Assembly (NCBI GenBank): GCA_944381485.1
Contig: CALWLI010000010.1
Location: 172,955 to 236,954, forward strand
DNA: 64,000 bases
Source: an uncultured Lachnospiraceae bacterium
Lineage (GTDB): Bacteria; Bacillota; Clostridia; Lachnospirales; Lachnospiraceae
Reading direction: 5' to 3'
Shown: positions 18,370 to 27,570 of the stretch, one piece after another
Numbering within the stretch: position 1 is the stretch's first letter
Layout: each line of letters opens with the position of its first letter
The notes under the pieces: generated by a model
Databases searched by the model: none
Told to the model about the DNA's origin: nothing
What the model saw: only the letters and a program-made list of their open reading frames with translations
Program-made: the position numbers and the translations under genes

Positions 18370-19242
18370 TTATGCGATAACAGCTATCCAAGACTCAGCC
18401 CTGTCCCGCTCCCTCTCTATGGCTTCATCAAGGTGAGAAAGCATCTTTTCCTTATCCTCCGGTATGCGTCCTCTGGTCCTGACCTCCAGATGATCGTGGA
18501 AGCCGTCATAGCACTCCACAGGACAGGTCAAAAGCTCAATAAGCCTTCTCTCCTCAAGCATATTTTCAAGCTCCGTAGCAGGCTTGAATATGCCCTTTTC
18601 TATGTCTCTGTATAGAGGTGCTCCCCTATGTATGAAGAGGGAGGTGTTTATGATCCTTCTCGGCCCTGTTTCATTGAGAAAGGCAGCTGTGTTTTCGGCA
18701 TTTTCAACGCCCCTTCCGGAGCCTGCCGTACCGCACATGATATGGGCACTGTATATAAGCCCTGCGGCTTTAAGCCTTGAGATCTGCTTTCTTGCCTCAG
18801 AGACCGTATGGTCTTTTTTCATGAACTCCAGGACATCCTCCGTGCCGCACTCTATACCAAGGTACAGTTCTCTGACTCCGTTTTCATACAGAAGCCTCAA
18901 CTCTCCATCGCTTTTCTCTCCGATATTGGTGACAGTGGCATCCATGTTTATGTCATTGCAATCCGGGAAATACTTATGGATAAGATCCAATATCTTAAGC
19001 ATATGAGAGCTGTCCATACCGAAGGGGTTGCCGTCTCCCAAAAATATCCTCTTGGGATAGCCACCAAGATCCTTAACTCTCAGAAGCTCCTTCTCAACCT
19101 CTTCCAAAGGAAGCTCTCTGAATTTAAGGTGTTTAAATAGCATGCAGAACTTACATGCGTTGTAGGAACAGCCCACGGCTACAGGCAGCATATAGGAGCC
19201 TCTCTCCATAGGCGGTCTGCATATCTGACCTTCATAATCCAT
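18370..19242 (-). CDS. Radical SAM protein with CX4CX2C cluster motif
   Basis: This is a 290-residue radical SAM protein. The cluster motif is CSYNACKFC, with four residues between the first two cysteines instead of three. A subgroup of coproporphyrinogen-oxidase-like radical SAM proteins shares that spacing. Other core elements are FLGDGNPFGMD, NMDATVTNIG and ELYLGIECGTEDVLEFM. The reaction is unknown. It lies 67 bases upstream of the L,D-transpeptidase on the same strand, but the two need not be linked in function. Confidence 0.8.
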   Translation of the reverse strand: MDYEGQICRPPMERGSYMLPVAVGCSYNACKFCMLFKHLKFRELPLEEVEKELLRVKDLGGYPKRIFLGDGNPFGMDSSHMLKILDLIHKYFPDCNDINMDATVTNIGEKSDGELRLLYENGVRELYLGIECGTEDVLEFMKKDHTVSEARKQISRLKAAGLIYSAHIMCGTAGSGRGVENAENTAAFLNETGPRRIINTSLFIHRGAPLYRDIEKGIFKPATELENMLEERRLIELLTCPVECYDGFHDHLEVRTRGRIPEDKEKMLSHLDEAIERERDRAESWIAVIA

Positions 19243-19338
19243 CCTAAGTCACCCCTTTCAACAGCTGAAACCTTTGTTACTCAACTATTATAACATCTCT
19301 GTAAAAAAATGGACAGTACCCGGATGATTTATATAAAA

Positions 19339-20178
19339 CTAATCGTATATGCTCTCCACATCCCAATCCGTGATCCTACCGCTTGCTGCGTCTATTTCAA
19401 ACTCATACTCCAGAGCCCCGTGAAAAAATTCCCCCTCATACTGAAGCCTTCCGTCGTCATAATCCGGATTTACCTGAATGAAGCTTACCTCGGAGGCTGA
19501 GAGTCCCGCCTTCTCAAGAGCAATGTTTTTTGCCTCCTCCTGAGTTATACATTCCCCACTTTTCTGCTCGGCTGAGGCTCTCGCTTTGTTCTCACGGCCT
19601 GCTCCCTCTCTCTCCCTAAGGCTACCACGGGAGTAATAGTAATTTGCCTCGGCGTCACAGTCATAGCTTACTATCTCCCCTGTATATGCGCTTATCTCAT
19701 AGTCATACTCTTTTCCGTCATTTGAAAAGAACTCAATCTCATAGGTGGCGATGCCGTCATCATATTCAAGCTCGGCTTTGACAAAGCTTACCTTGGACCC
19801 ATCTGTCCCCGCATGATTTAGGGCGATCTCCTTTGCCTTCTCAGCGTCTACAGCTATGCTTCTTCCCTCCTGTAAAAGAGAAGTATAGAAGCTGTGCTCT
19901 GCGTCATAATCGTAGGACAATATACTTCCGTCATCAGCCTTTATCTCATAGTCATACTCCTTGAAGTCTTTGGTTATAAACTCCACATCGTATAACTGAG
20001 TTCCATGCTCCCAATCCTGTTTTGCAAATATGAAGCTTACATTCTCGGAAGTGACTCCCGCATGTTTTAATGCTATATCCTTCGCTCCCTCTTCCGTGAT
20101 CTGGGCTCCCATAACTGTCATAGCCGCTGTTACCGCTATGGCTCCTGCAACAAGTCCTGACGCAAATATCTTTCTCAT
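19339..20178 (-). CDS. Secreted protein with three PepSY repeats
   Basis: This 279-residue protein has a signal peptide (GLVAGAIAVTAAMTVMGAQ) and then three copies of a PepSY unit of about 65 residues. Each copy runs AKxIALxHAG, a 'VSF' strand and YDYEI, at roughly 30-95, 112-178 and 213-277. PepSY domains often inhibit peptidases or act as interaction modules outside the cell. A Ser/Arg-rich linker separates repeats two and three. The many Asp and Glu residues make it acidic. No partner gene is adjacent. Confidence 0.85.
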   Translation of the reverse strand: MRKIFASGLVAGAIAVTAAMTVMGAQITEEGAKDIALKHAGVTSENVSFIFAKQDWEHGTQLYDVEFITKDFKEYDYEIKADDGSILSYDYDAEHSFYTSLLQEGRSIAVDAEKAKEIALNHAGTDGSKVSFVKAELEYDDGIATYEIEFFSNDGKEYDYEISAYTGEIVSYDCDAEANYYYSRGSLREREGAGRENKARASAEQKSGECITQEEAKNIALEKAGLSASEVSFIQVNPDYDDGRLQYEGEFFHGALEYEFEIDAASGRITDWDVESIYD

Positions 20179-20372
20179 ATATATTTCCTCCGTTTTTATC
20201 TTTCTTTTTTAATATTCTTTCTTTTGTTGACTTTATCATACACATTGAAGATTAAAGAAAGATTAAAACGAAAATTAAATGCAGCTTTTTTTCAAATTAA
20301 GAGGAAGAAAAAAAGATAAATAAAACAGTTGACTTTTTTTTATAAATATTGTAACATAGGTTCGTTGTTTGA

Positions 20373-20444
20373 AGCGCCATCGCCAAATGGTAAGGCAACG
20401 GACTCTGACTCCGTCATTTCAAGGTTCGAATCCTTGTGGCGCTG
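20373..20444 (+). tRNA. tRNA-Gln (anticodon CTG)
   Basis: The acceptor arms AGCGCCA and TGGCGCT pair perfectly. The anticodon stem CGGA/TCCG holds the loop CTCTGAC with anticodon CTG, and the T-arm is AAGGTTCGAATCCTT. The discriminator base is G, as expected for glutamine tRNAs. CCA is not encoded. It is the only plus-strand tRNA in the window and is followed at once by a strong terminator. Confidence 0.92.
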
Positions 20445-20445
20445 T

Positions 20446-20482
20446 AAAGACCGAGATCACAGAATCTCGGTCTTTTTCTTTA
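20446..20482 (+). terminator. Terminator of tRNA-Gln
   Basis: The perfect arms AAAGACCGAGAT and ATCTCGGTCTTT are separated by six bases. TTTTTC follows on the plus strand. Confidence 0.9.
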
Positions 20483-20495
20483 CTTTCGCCTTTTA

Positions 20496-22133
20496 TCAAT
20501 CACCAAAGAAAAGCTCTATATCATCCTCCACTGTTCCGATTCCTGAAATTCCGAAATTGTCCACAAGTACCTTAGCTACATTGGGAGACAAAAATGCGGG
20601 AAGTGTGGGGCCAAGGTGAATATTTTTTACCCCCAGGTATAGGAGAGCCAGCAATACTATTACCGCCTTCTGCTCATACCAGGCAATATTATATATGATG
20701 GGCAGATCATTCACGTCAGCGGCTTTAAAAATCTCCTTAAGCTTAAGGGCTGTCACGGCAAGTGAGTAGGAATCATTGCACTGTCCTGCGTCGAGGACTC
20801 TCGGAATACCGCCTATATCTCCAAGCTCAAGTTTATTGTATCTGTACTTTGCGCAGCCCGCCGTCAATATAACCACATCCTTAGGCAAAGCCTTCGCGAA
20901 TTCTGTGTAATATTCTCTCGACTTCATTCTTCCGTCGCAGCCCGCCATAACCACAAACTTGCGTATAGCCCCGGACTTTACAGCCTCAACTATTTTGTCG
21001 GCAAGCTTGAATACCTGGTCATGGGCAAAACCGCCTACTATGCTTCCCGACTCAAGCTCCTCAGGGGGAAGGCAATTTTTAGCCTGCTCTATTATAGGAG
21101 AAAAATCCTTTTCCTCACCGTACTCACCGGGGATATGCTTACAGCCTGATACTCCTGTCACCCCTGTTGTCCAGAGTCTGTCCTTATAGCTGTCAAGGGG
21201 AGGTACGACACAGTTGCTCGTCATAAGTATGGGACCGTTAAAGCGGCTGAATTCCTCCTTCTGCTTCCACCAGGCATTTCCGTAGTTTCCCGCAAAATGG
21301 GAATACTTTTTAAAAGCCGGATAGTAATGGGCGGGGAGCATCTCCGAATGTGTATAGACATCGACGCCTGTTCCCTCGGTCTGCTCAAGAAGCATTTCCA
21401 GATCCCTAAGATCATGTCCTGAGATGAGGATCCCGGGATTCTTTCTTACTCCCAGCTCAACTCTTGTGATCTCGGGATTTCCGTAGGCCTCTGTGTTGGC
21501 CTTGTCTAAAAGAGCCATGGCATCCACGCCATATTTTCCTGTTTCCAAAGTGAGTTTTACCAGATCATCAACACTTAAGCTGTCATCCAGAGTCTTTGAG
21601 AGAGCAAGCTGAATAAACTTATCTGTCTCCTCGTTGTCCTGAAGGAGCATGTTGGCATGCTTCGAGTAAGCCGCCATTCCCTTAAGTCCGTAGGTTATAA
21701 GCTCACGCAAACTTCTTACATCCTCATCTACAGTGGATAAGACACCTACCCGGGCGGCCTTTGATTCAAACTCATCCCTCTTTCCTGACCAGAGAGCCGC
21801 TTCGGGAAGCCCCTCCTCAGAGTCCAAAAGCTTTAAAAGCTCAGCCTTTTCAGACAGTGTATCTTCTATTTCGCGCACGATGGCCTCTTTGTCGAAATTA
21901 GCATTTGTTATGGTCACGAACAGGTTTTTTGTCACCCTGTGATTGGCGGACTTGTCTACATTCTTTCCTTCCTCTCTCAATTTACAGGTGACAGCGGAGA
22001 AGCCCTTTGTCACGTATATCAAAAGATCCTGCATTGCAGCCACATCCGGCTTCTTTCCGCAGACTCCTGATACTGTACAGCCCTTACATCCTGCAGTTTC
22101 CTGGCACTGAAAGCAAAACATCTTATTTTCCAT
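20496..22133 (-). CDS. hcp: Hybrid-cluster protein (hydroxylamine reductase)
   Basis: Hcp reduces hydroxylamine and nitric oxide and acts as a protein S-nitrosylase; it protects anaerobes from nitrosative stress. The 545-residue protein starts with the clostridial-type cysteine cluster [10 protein letters not shown]...CGKKP for the first Fe-S cluster. The hybrid-cluster ligands appear in the C-terminal half ([43 protein letters not shown]). It lies directly after a ferredoxin gene (one base apart), which probably delivers the electrons. Confidence 0.95.
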   Translation of the reverse strand: MENKMFCFQCQETAGCKGCTVSGVCGKKPDVAAMQDLLIYVTKGFSAVTCKLREEGKNVDKSANHRVTKNLFVTITNANFDKEAIVREIEDTLSEKAELLKLLDSEEGLPEAALWSGKRDEFESKAARVGVLSTVDEDVRSLRELITYGLKGMAAYSKHANMLLQDNEETDKFIQLALSKTLDDSLSVDDLVKLTLETGKYGVDAMALLDKANTEAYGNPEITRVELGVRKNPGILISGHDLRDLEMLLEQTEGTGVDVYTHSEMLPAHYYPAFKKYSHFAGNYGNAWWKQKEEFSRFNGPILMTSNCVVPPLDSYKDRLWTTGVTGVSGCKHIPGEYGEEKDFSPIIEQAKNCLPPEELESGSIVGGFAHDQVFKLADKIVEAVKSGAIRKFVVMAGCDGRMKSREYYTEFAKALPKDVVILTAGCAKYRYNKLELGDIGGIPRVLDAGQCNDSYSLAVTALKLKEIFKAADVNDLPIIYNIAWYEQKAVIVLLALLYLGVKNIHLGPTLPAFLSPNVAKVLVDNFGISGIGTVEDDIELFFGD

Positions 22134-22134
22134 G

Positions 22135-22320
22135 TTACACCTCCTCTATGGCGCCTACAGGACATTCCTCACATGCCCTCAGCGCACTGTCCTCAAGCTC
22201 GGCAGGGACATCTCCGTCCTTTGCCTTGGCTACGCCCTCATCTGTCATGGAGAAGATCTCAGGGCAGGTTCCCGCACACATACCGCAGCCTATACAGCTG
22301 TCATTTACAAAGTAACGCAT
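22135..22320 (-). CDS. Small 4Fe-4S ferredoxin
   Basis: This 61-residue protein has [15 protein letters not shown] and a distal cysteine pair CEECPVG. That is the pattern of a single [4Fe-4S] ferredoxin of the Clostridium/Thermotoga type. It is the first gene of the hcp operon and a likely electron donor for Hcp. The start is preceded by GAGGAACG. Confidence 0.9.
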   Translation of the reverse strand: MRYFVNDSCIGCGMCAGTCPEIFSMTDEGVAKAKDGDVPAELEDSALRACEECPVGAIEEV

Positions 22321-22470
22321 ATCGTTCCTCCTCTGTTTTTTTCTTAATTATAGTCTTTGAGTAGGAATATGTATGTTGTAAAAACAACTGTTCTTGTTTT
22401 TTATAGAATTTTTCTGAGGATAAATTCAAGTCTTATGATCCCCGACCTGCTAAACAATTTAAAAGCAAAT

Positions 22471-22520
22471 GTAAAAAGCCCTGAGATCCTCATTCGCATA
22501 AGGATTTCAAGGCTTTTTTT
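22471..22520 (-). terminator. Terminator of the three-tRNA operon
   Basis: On the minus strand AAAAAGCCTTGAAATCC pairs with GGATCTCAGGGCTTTTT, with two small mismatches. It starts directly after tRNA-Leu. Confidence 0.8.
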
Positions 22521-22524
22521 CTCC

Positions 22525-22610
22525 TGCCGGTGGCCGGGGTCGAACCGGCACGGGTATTTCTACCCACAGGATTTTAAGTCCTGGGCGTCTGCCAATTCCG
22601 CCACACCGGC
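22525..22610 (-). tRNA. tRNA-Leu (anticodon TAA)
   Basis: This class II tRNA of 86 bases has the acceptor GCCGGTG paired with CACCGGC and the discriminator A. The anticodon loop is CTTAAAA with anticodon TAA. A long variable arm GGGTAGAAATACCC is present, and the T-arm is CCGGTTCGACCCCGG. CCA is not encoded. Confidence 0.93.
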
Positions 22611-22630
22611 GTTTTTTTATAAAATAAAAA

Positions 22631-22704
22631 TGGTTCCTCGGGGACTCGAACCCAGGACCGACCGGTTATGAGCCGGTTGCTCTAACCAACTGAGCTAAGG
22701 AACC
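22631..22704 (-). tRNA. tRNA with anticodon CAT (Met elongator or Ile2)
   Basis: The acceptor GGTTCCT pairs with AGGAACC. The anticodon stem ACCGG/CCGGT carries loop CTCATAA, so the anticodon is CAT. The elongator methionine tRNA and the lysidine-modified isoleucine tRNA share this loop, and I cannot decide between them by eye. It is not the initiator, because the first acceptor pair is a normal G-C. CCA is not encoded. Confidence 0.9.
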
Positions 22705-22730
22705 ATTAATTCCTGATAAGGAATATAAAA

Positions 22731-22803
22731 AGCCGATATTCGGACTCGAACCGAAAACCTGCTGATTACAAATCAGCTGCTCTGCCAATTGAGCCATATC
22801 GGC
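22731..22803 (-). tRNA. tRNA-Thr (anticodon TGT)
   Basis: The acceptor GCCGATA pairs with TATCGGC. The anticodon stem CTGAT/ATCAG holds loop TTGTAA with anticodon TGT, and the T-arm is TCGGTTCGAGTCCGA. CCA is not encoded. It is the first gene of the three-tRNA operon. Confidence 0.92.
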
Positions 22804-22836
22804 TTGTCTCGCTGCTCGACCCGAGCAACGAATGTA

Positions 22837-22865
22837 ATTATAAGAGAAGGTCTTTATTTTGTCAA
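22837..22865 (-). promoter_or_regulatory. Promoter of the three-tRNA operon
   Basis: On the minus strand TTGACA (22865-22860) and TATAAT (22842-22837) are 17 bp apart. Both hexamers are full consensus, as expected for stable RNA genes. The -10 box is about 34 bases ahead of tRNA-Thr. Confidence 0.93.
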
Positions 22866-22875
22866 CACATTTTTA

Positions 22876-22907
22876 TAAAAAACTTGAAGCTTATCCCGAA
22901 TAAGCTG
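22876..22907 (-). terminator. Terminator of the nagA operon
   Basis: On the minus strand AGCTTAT and ATAAGCT are separated by five bases. CAAGTTTTTT follows. It lies just after the nagA stop codon and just before the tRNA promoter. Confidence 0.75.
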
Positions 22908-22912
22908 CAGCC

Positions 22913-24067
22913 CTAATTTAAGATGGCCTCTCTGCCCTTCAGGTAAGTCTGCTCCACACTGTAGTCGTCATTGAGAACTACAATATCAGCATCATAGCCT
23001 GTCCATATCCTTCCCTTTTTATCTCCAAGTCCCATAAGCCGTGCCGGATTTATGGTGCAGGAGTCAAGGGCTACATCAAAAGGGAGGTCGCATTTTTCCA
23101 CCAGGTTCCTGAGACCTTCATTTATCTTTAAAACAGATCCCGCTATAGTGCCGTTTTCAAGCCTTGCTATCCCGTTTTCGTCGACAGCGACACGGGCACT
23201 GCCGAAGGCCGTCTCGCTTCCCTGCTCCATGCCCTTGCAGCTTAGTGAGTCCGAGATCATTATTCCATAGCCCTTTTCCTTTGCCCTGAAAAATATATTT
23301 ATCGCCTCGGGACTCACATGCAGGCAATCGCAGATGATCTCCCCATATAAGTCTTTAAGCCTTAAGGCTGCTCCCACAGCCCCCGGCTTTCTGTGTCCGA
23401 AGGAAGACATGGCGTTATATACGTGAGTCATAGATACGGCTCCGTTTGACACAGCCATAGCTACAGTCTCATAGTCGGCTCCCGTATGTCCTAACGCCAC
23501 TCTCACTCTGTTGGCGGAGCAATGTCTTATAAGTCTCATCTCCCTGTCGACTTCCGGCGCAAGGCTTATGTATTTTATGTTTCCCTCAGCTGAATTTTGG
23601 AGCTCATCAAATTTTTCAACGGAGGCCTCCAATATATTTTCTTTAGGCTGTGCTCCTGAAAAGTCCGCAGCTATAAAAGGGCCTTCAAGATGTATCCCCT
23701 GTATCTTGGCCCCTTCATATGGCTCAGCCATGGTCTTTGCAATATTTGCGAGAGCTCTTTTTATCCTATCCTCCCTTTCCGTAGATACGGTGGGAAAAAC
23801 CGAGGTCACTCCCTCCCCGGGAAGCTCCATAAGCCAGGCTTTAAGTCCCTCCCTGTCTCCCGAGTCAACGTCAAAGCCGTAGCCTCCGTGTGTATGTATG
23901 TCCATAAAGCCCGGGACAATTCTTTTGTCTCCCCAGTCTTTTAGAGTTTGAGAGCAGGCGCAGGCCGTCTTGTAGGGCATGACGGCCTCTATGCGTCCGT
24001 CTTTTACCGATATATCCGCAGGCCTAAGTCCTCCTGCAAGACTCACTCTCCTGCTCCTTATTATCAT
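22913..24067 (-). CDS. nagA: N-acetylglucosamine-6-phosphate deacetylase
   Basis: NagA removes acetate from GlcNAc-6-phosphate during amino sugar and cell wall recycling. The 384-residue protein has the metal-binding start FMDIHTHGGYGFD, HLEGPFI (about 132), LGHTGADYETV, MTHVYNAMSSFGHRKPG and ISDSLSCKGM, all typical of the family. I start it at 24067, where the ATG overlaps the stop of the preceding peptidase (TGATG) and follows AAGGGAG. A longer frame exists but has no ribosome site. No nagB is present in the window. Confidence 0.92.
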   Translation of the reverse strand: MIIRSRRVSLAGGLRPADISVKDGRIEAVMPYKTACACSQTLKDWGDKRIVPGFMDIHTHGGYGFDVDSGDREGLKAWLMELPGEGVTSVFPTVSTEREDRIKRALANIAKTMAEPYEGAKIQGIHLEGPFIAADFSGAQPKENILEASVEKFDELQNSAEGNIKYISLAPEVDREMRLIRHCSANRVRVALGHTGADYETVAMAVSNGAVSMTHVYNAMSSFGHRKPGAVGAALRLKDLYGEIICDCLHVSPEAINIFFRAKEKGYGIMISDSLSCKGMEQGSETAFGSARVAVDENGIARLENGTIAGSVLKINEGLRNLVEKCDLPFDVALDSCTINPARLMGLGDKKGRIWTGYDADIVVLNDDYSVEQTYLKGREAILN

Positions 24068-25851
24068 CAGATCTCCCTTGTGGCCTCCTTGAGCCAAGCC
24101 CTCTCTTCTTCATTCAAGTAAGGGCTTATATTTTCGTATACCTTTTTATGATACTCATTCAGAAGCCTTATATCATTATCCGTCATAACAGACTTATCCA
24201 AAGCCGAAATGTCTATAGGCACCATGGTGAGATGTCTGAACTTGAGGAAGGTTCCGAACTCATTTTCGTAATCCTTCTCGCAGAGTATCAGGTTCTCTGT
24301 CCTGACTCCATGACTGCCCTCAATATACATTCCCGGCTCATCCGAAACCAGCATTCCCTCATGGAAGGGGTAAGAGTCAAGTCTCTCCGGAACTATCTTG
24401 TAGCGTATTCCCACAGGCCTCTCATGCACATTGAGGAAGTATCCGACTCCATGCCCTGTTCCATGGTTAAAGTTAAGGCCTCTCCTCCAGAATTCCTCTC
24501 TCGCCGCATAGTCGAGGGCAACTCCGCTTGTTCCGTCAGGGAATCTGACATCCGCAAGCCTGAGCATGCTCATTACACTCAAAGTAAAGTGAAGTCTCTC
24601 CTCCTCGGTAAGTTCACCGCAGGCCCAGGTCCTTGTAATGTCTGTAGTCCCCTCATAATACTGTCCCCCGGAGTCCACAAGGTAAAGGCCACGGGGCTCT
24701 ATCACCGTATCATTCTCATCGCTCGGCGAGTAATGACACATGGCTGCGTTTGCACCGTAGGCTGCTATGGTATTAAAGCTCTCATCCGTAAAGCCCTCGT
24801 TCTCGGCTCTCAGCTCATGAAGCTTTCTTGCGGTGCTCATCTCCGTCATCTTCAGGCTTCCTATATTTTTCTTGAACCAATACATAAATTTGGTTACGGC
24901 AACTCCGTCCTTTACATGAACCTTTATGATATTTTCTCTCTCCACCTTGTTTTTTACGCACTTCATAAGTGTGGTGGGCAGCAGTCTGTCTGTTATGCGG
25001 CAGTCCGAGGGGATGCGGCTTACAAGCTCATAGTTTGTCTTTGCCTTCTCAATAAGCACCTTTCCCTTTAAGGCTCTCACATCCTCATATATCCTTTCAG
25101 GATCCTCGCAGAGCTCTACTCCAAGCTCTGAAAGGTAGTCTCTGACCTCCTCTGTAATATGCTCGGAGGCTGTATAGAGGACTGTCTTCTCTCCGTTTAA
25201 AAGCAGATATGAGAGAAATACAGGGTTGCAGCTTATGTCATCTCCCCTTAAATTCAAGGTCCAGGCTATATCGTCCAGCATAGTGATAATATGGGCGTCC
25301 GCATTTAAAGCTTTCAGCTTCTCTCTGAGCCTCATGAGCTTTTTCTCCGCACTCTCCCCCGCAAACTTATCCTGAAGGATAAATATTTTTTTGTAATCAT
25401 GCCCGGGCCTATCCTCCCATATTTCTCCCGGCACATCTCTATCTGACATTATACTGACATTTTTAGCCTCAAGTCTTTCCAAGAGAGCTCTTGCCTCCTC
25501 ATAGGCAACCGTCCTTCCGTTAAAGCCTAAGCACCCCTTTTCAGGAAGGTTGTCATATATGTAATCGCTTATATCAGGAGTGTCCTTCTCCCCCATGCGC
25601 ATAAGGTCTATGCCTGAATCTCTGAGCTGGTTCTCAGCCTGAACAAAGTATCTTCCGTCGGTAAAAAGTCCGGCCTTGTCAGGAGTCACCACAAGCTTTC
25701 CTGCAGATCCGGTAAAGCCGGAAATAAAGGCTATCTCTCTGTAATAGGCTCCCACATACTCTGACTGATGCTCGTCGTCCATGGTGATCATGTATACATC
25801 GATACCGTACTCTTCCATTTTCTCTCTGAGCTTTTTCAATTCATTTTTCAT
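24067..25851 (-). CDS. Aminopeptidase P family metallopeptidase (three-domain form)
   Basis: This 594-residue M24 peptidase has two creatinase-like N-terminal domains and a C-terminal pita-bread domain. Metal-site motifs are DSGGQYYEGTTDITRT, NHGTGHGVGYFLNVHE and SDEPGMYIEGSHGVRTEN. Enzymes of this type remove an N-terminal residue before proline in peptides. The length fits the eukaryote-like long form common in Firmicutes. It is translationally coupled to nagA downstream and lies 43 bases after the phosphatase gene. Confidence 0.9.
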   Translation of the reverse strand: MKNELKKLREKMEEYGIDVYMITMDDEHQSEYVGAYYREIAFISGFTGSAGKLVVTPDKAGLFTDGRYFVQAENQLRDSGIDLMRMGEKDTPDISDYIYDNLPEKGCLGFNGRTVAYEEARALLERLEAKNVSIMSDRDVPGEIWEDRPGHDYKKIFILQDKFAGESAEKKLMRLREKLKALNADAHIITMLDDIAWTLNLRGDDISCNPVFLSYLLLNGEKTVLYTASEHITEEVRDYLSELGVELCEDPERIYEDVRALKGKVLIEKAKTNYELVSRIPSDCRITDRLLPTTLMKCVKNKVERENIIKVHVKDGVAVTKFMYWFKKNIGSLKMTEMSTARKLHELRAENEGFTDESFNTIAAYGANAAMCHYSPSDENDTVIEPRGLYLVDSGGQYYEGTTDITRTWACGELTEEERLHFTLSVMSMLRLADVRFPDGTSGVALDYAAREEFWRRGLNFNHGTGHGVGYFLNVHERPVGIRYKIVPERLDSYPFHEGMLVSDEPGMYIEGSHGVRTENLILCEKDYENEFGTFLKFRHLTMVPIDISALDKSVMTDNDIRLLNEYHKKVYENISPYLNEEERAWLKEATREI

Positions 25852-25894
25852 CTTTGATGCTCCTTATGTCTTTTATTTATGGATCTTTTCTGTT

Positions 25895-26710
25895 TTATCG
25901 CCTGTCCTCTGTGATAAGTCCCAGAGAAATGCAGGCCTTGTATATACCGTCGTTTCTTATGTCGTCAGCCACAAGATCGGCCACAGCCTTAAGCTCAGCC
26001 ACCGCATTCCCCACGGCTATGCCGGTCCCCGCCTCTCTCACTATGTCGATATCATTCATGCTGTCGCCGAAGGCAAAGGTGTTTTCTATGGGAATATTGT
26101 AGTATTCGCAAAGCCTCAACAGTCCGTCAGCCTTTGAAAAACCCTTCTCCACCAGATCAGCACCCCTTCCTGAAGAAAAGGTCAGAAGTCTTAGCATGGG
26201 GAAATTTTTCAAAAACTCCCTGTCATCCTCGTCATTTCTCCCGGAATAATACATGGCCCTAACCGGCAGCTTATAAAGCTCGTCTGCCGGCACAAAATTT
26301 CTCTTTATAAATCTGTTGTAGGATCTGTCCGCCTCCGCCTTAAGCTCGGGATGGGTGAAATAGTCCTTCCCGTCAACGGTGGTCCCCACACTCAAGCCCT
26401 TATCCTGCGCATAGTCGATAATGCTTTTTACCAGCTCCGGATCCATCAGGTGCAGCATATAGAGTTCATTTCCTATAGTGATCTTGGTTCCGTTCTGATG
26501 GATTATGGCATCAGGCATCACTATGTCTCTGAACTCCACGCTGTAGTAATTGTCCATGTCTCTTCCGCTGGCAATGACTATGTAGTAATAAGGTCGCATT
26601 TTTTCTATGGCTGTCAGGGCTGAGGGGCATATCTCATTCGTCTCGTTGTCAAGGAGGGTATGGTCAAGGTCAAAACAAACTATACCCTTTCCTTTCTTTG
26701 TCTTCACCAT
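25895..26710 (-). CDS. Cof-type HAD phosphatase
   Basis: This 271-residue HAD hydrolase has the nucleophile motif FDLDHTLLDNE near residue 14, the Cof-type cap, and the terminal metal motif FGDSMNDIDIV with AVGNAVAELK. Members dephosphorylate sugar phosphates, flavin mononucleotide or pyridoxal phosphate; the substrate here cannot be told. It is in a run with the small protein upstream (one base apart) and the peptidase downstream. Confidence 0.88.
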   Translation of the reverse strand: MVKTKKGKGIVCFDLDHTLLDNETNEICPSALTAIEKMRPYYYIVIASGRDMDNYYSVEFRDIVMPDAIIHQNGTKITIGNELYMLHLMDPELVKSIIDYAQDKGLSVGTTVDGKDYFTHPELKAEADRSYNRFIKRNFVPADELYKLPVRAMYYSGRNDEDDREFLKNFPMLRLLTFSSGRGADLVEKGFSKADGLLRLCEYYNIPIENTFAFGDSMNDIDIVREAGTGIAVGNAVAELKAVADLVADDIRNDGIYKACISLGLITEDRR

Positions 26711-26711
26711 A

Positions 26712-27164
26712 TCATTGGCCCTGCTTCATATTTTTGAGCTTTTCAAAGCACATCATATCGTCTTCAGTGATCTTTAAATTTGTGACATACTCCCTTCCTG
26801 ATGGCTCCTTTACGCTTATCTCTATCACACTGCCCTCCCTGACTCCGCTGTCGGAAACAGCCTTTAAAAAGGGCATGAGCTTGGGATGATTCGCAAAAAA
26901 GCGATCAGACAGGGCTTTCATCTCCATCAACTGTGACATCTGCGAAAAATTAAGCATAGCTATCTCTTCTCCTCTTTCTATCTGTCTGCCTATTTCCCGG
27001 GGAAGCTCCATATCCGCTCCTCCCTCGGTATTTCTCAAAAAGTATCTCTTGTTCCATTTAAACAGTGGGATAAAGAAAAAGCTGAAATACAGGTATGTCA
27101 TATATACATCCTTTGTGAGCTCCTTCACTCCGTTTCCCACTCCGCCTATAAATATCATGGTCAA
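26712..27164 (-). CDS. Uncharacterised small protein with hydrophobic N-terminal segment
   Basis: This 150-residue protein resembles a group of Firmicutes zinc-ribbon proteins in the stretch YLYFSFFFIPLFKWNKRYFL. It lacks the CxxC pairs, so the ribbon appears lost. The second half is polar with a short helical region (FSQMSQLMEMKALSDRFF). Function unknown. It ends one base before the HAD phosphatase start and is the first gene of that operon. Its promoter region is shared with the divergent feoAB. Confidence 0.6.
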   Translation of the reverse strand: MTMIFIGGVGNGVKELTKDVYMTYLYFSFFFIPLFKWNKRYFLRNTEGGADMELPREIGRQIERGEEIAMLNFSQMSQLMEMKALSDRFFANHPKLMPFLKAVSDSGVREGSVIEISVKEPSGREYVTNLKITEDDMMCFEKLKNMKQGQ

Positions 27165-27342
27165 ATGCCCTCACATCATTTTCGGACTTTGCAACAATGT
27201 GTATATTATAAATGACTAACTGTCTGTGACAGGTATATAATATATTGTCCATTATATATCTGCAAATCGGTTTTGCAAATATAATATTATTATTTTATAG
27301 GTATACATATATTTTAGATATACATGGAGGTAGACTTAAAAT

Positions 27343-27570
27343 ATGAAGCTGAATGAGGGGATCTCAGGCTGTTCCTACCGTGTAAAAAAGCTGAGCCTCC
27401 CACTGCGTCTCACTTTGAGATTGGAGGTTTTGGGCATGACAGGCGGCACGGATGTTCTTGTCATGAACAATAAAAGCCACGGTACAATGATAATAAAAAT
27501 ACGCGGGACCCGCTTTGCTCTGGGAAAGGGCATTACAGAAAATATTGAGGTGGAGGAGGTAAAGAGCTGA
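27343..27570 (+). CDS. feoA: Ferrous iron transport protein FeoA
   Basis: This 75-residue SH3-like protein has the FeoA pattern LTLRLEVLGMTGGTDVLVM and GTRFALGKGITENI. FeoA supports the FeoB iron channel on the cytoplasmic side. The ATG follows TGGAGG, and the gene ends in TGATG, overlapping feoB by one base. No clear Fur or DtxR operator was identified in the AT-rich upstream region (27240-27340). Confidence 0.9.
   Translation: MKLNEGISGCSYRVKKLSLPLRLTLRLEVLGMTGGTDVLVMNNKSHGTMIIKIRGTRFALGKGITENIEVEEVKS

Noticed and set aside
24148-25071. A 307-residue plus-strand ORF opposite the aminopeptidase P gene
   Set aside because: No ribosome site or motif; the minus-strand gene explains the open frame.
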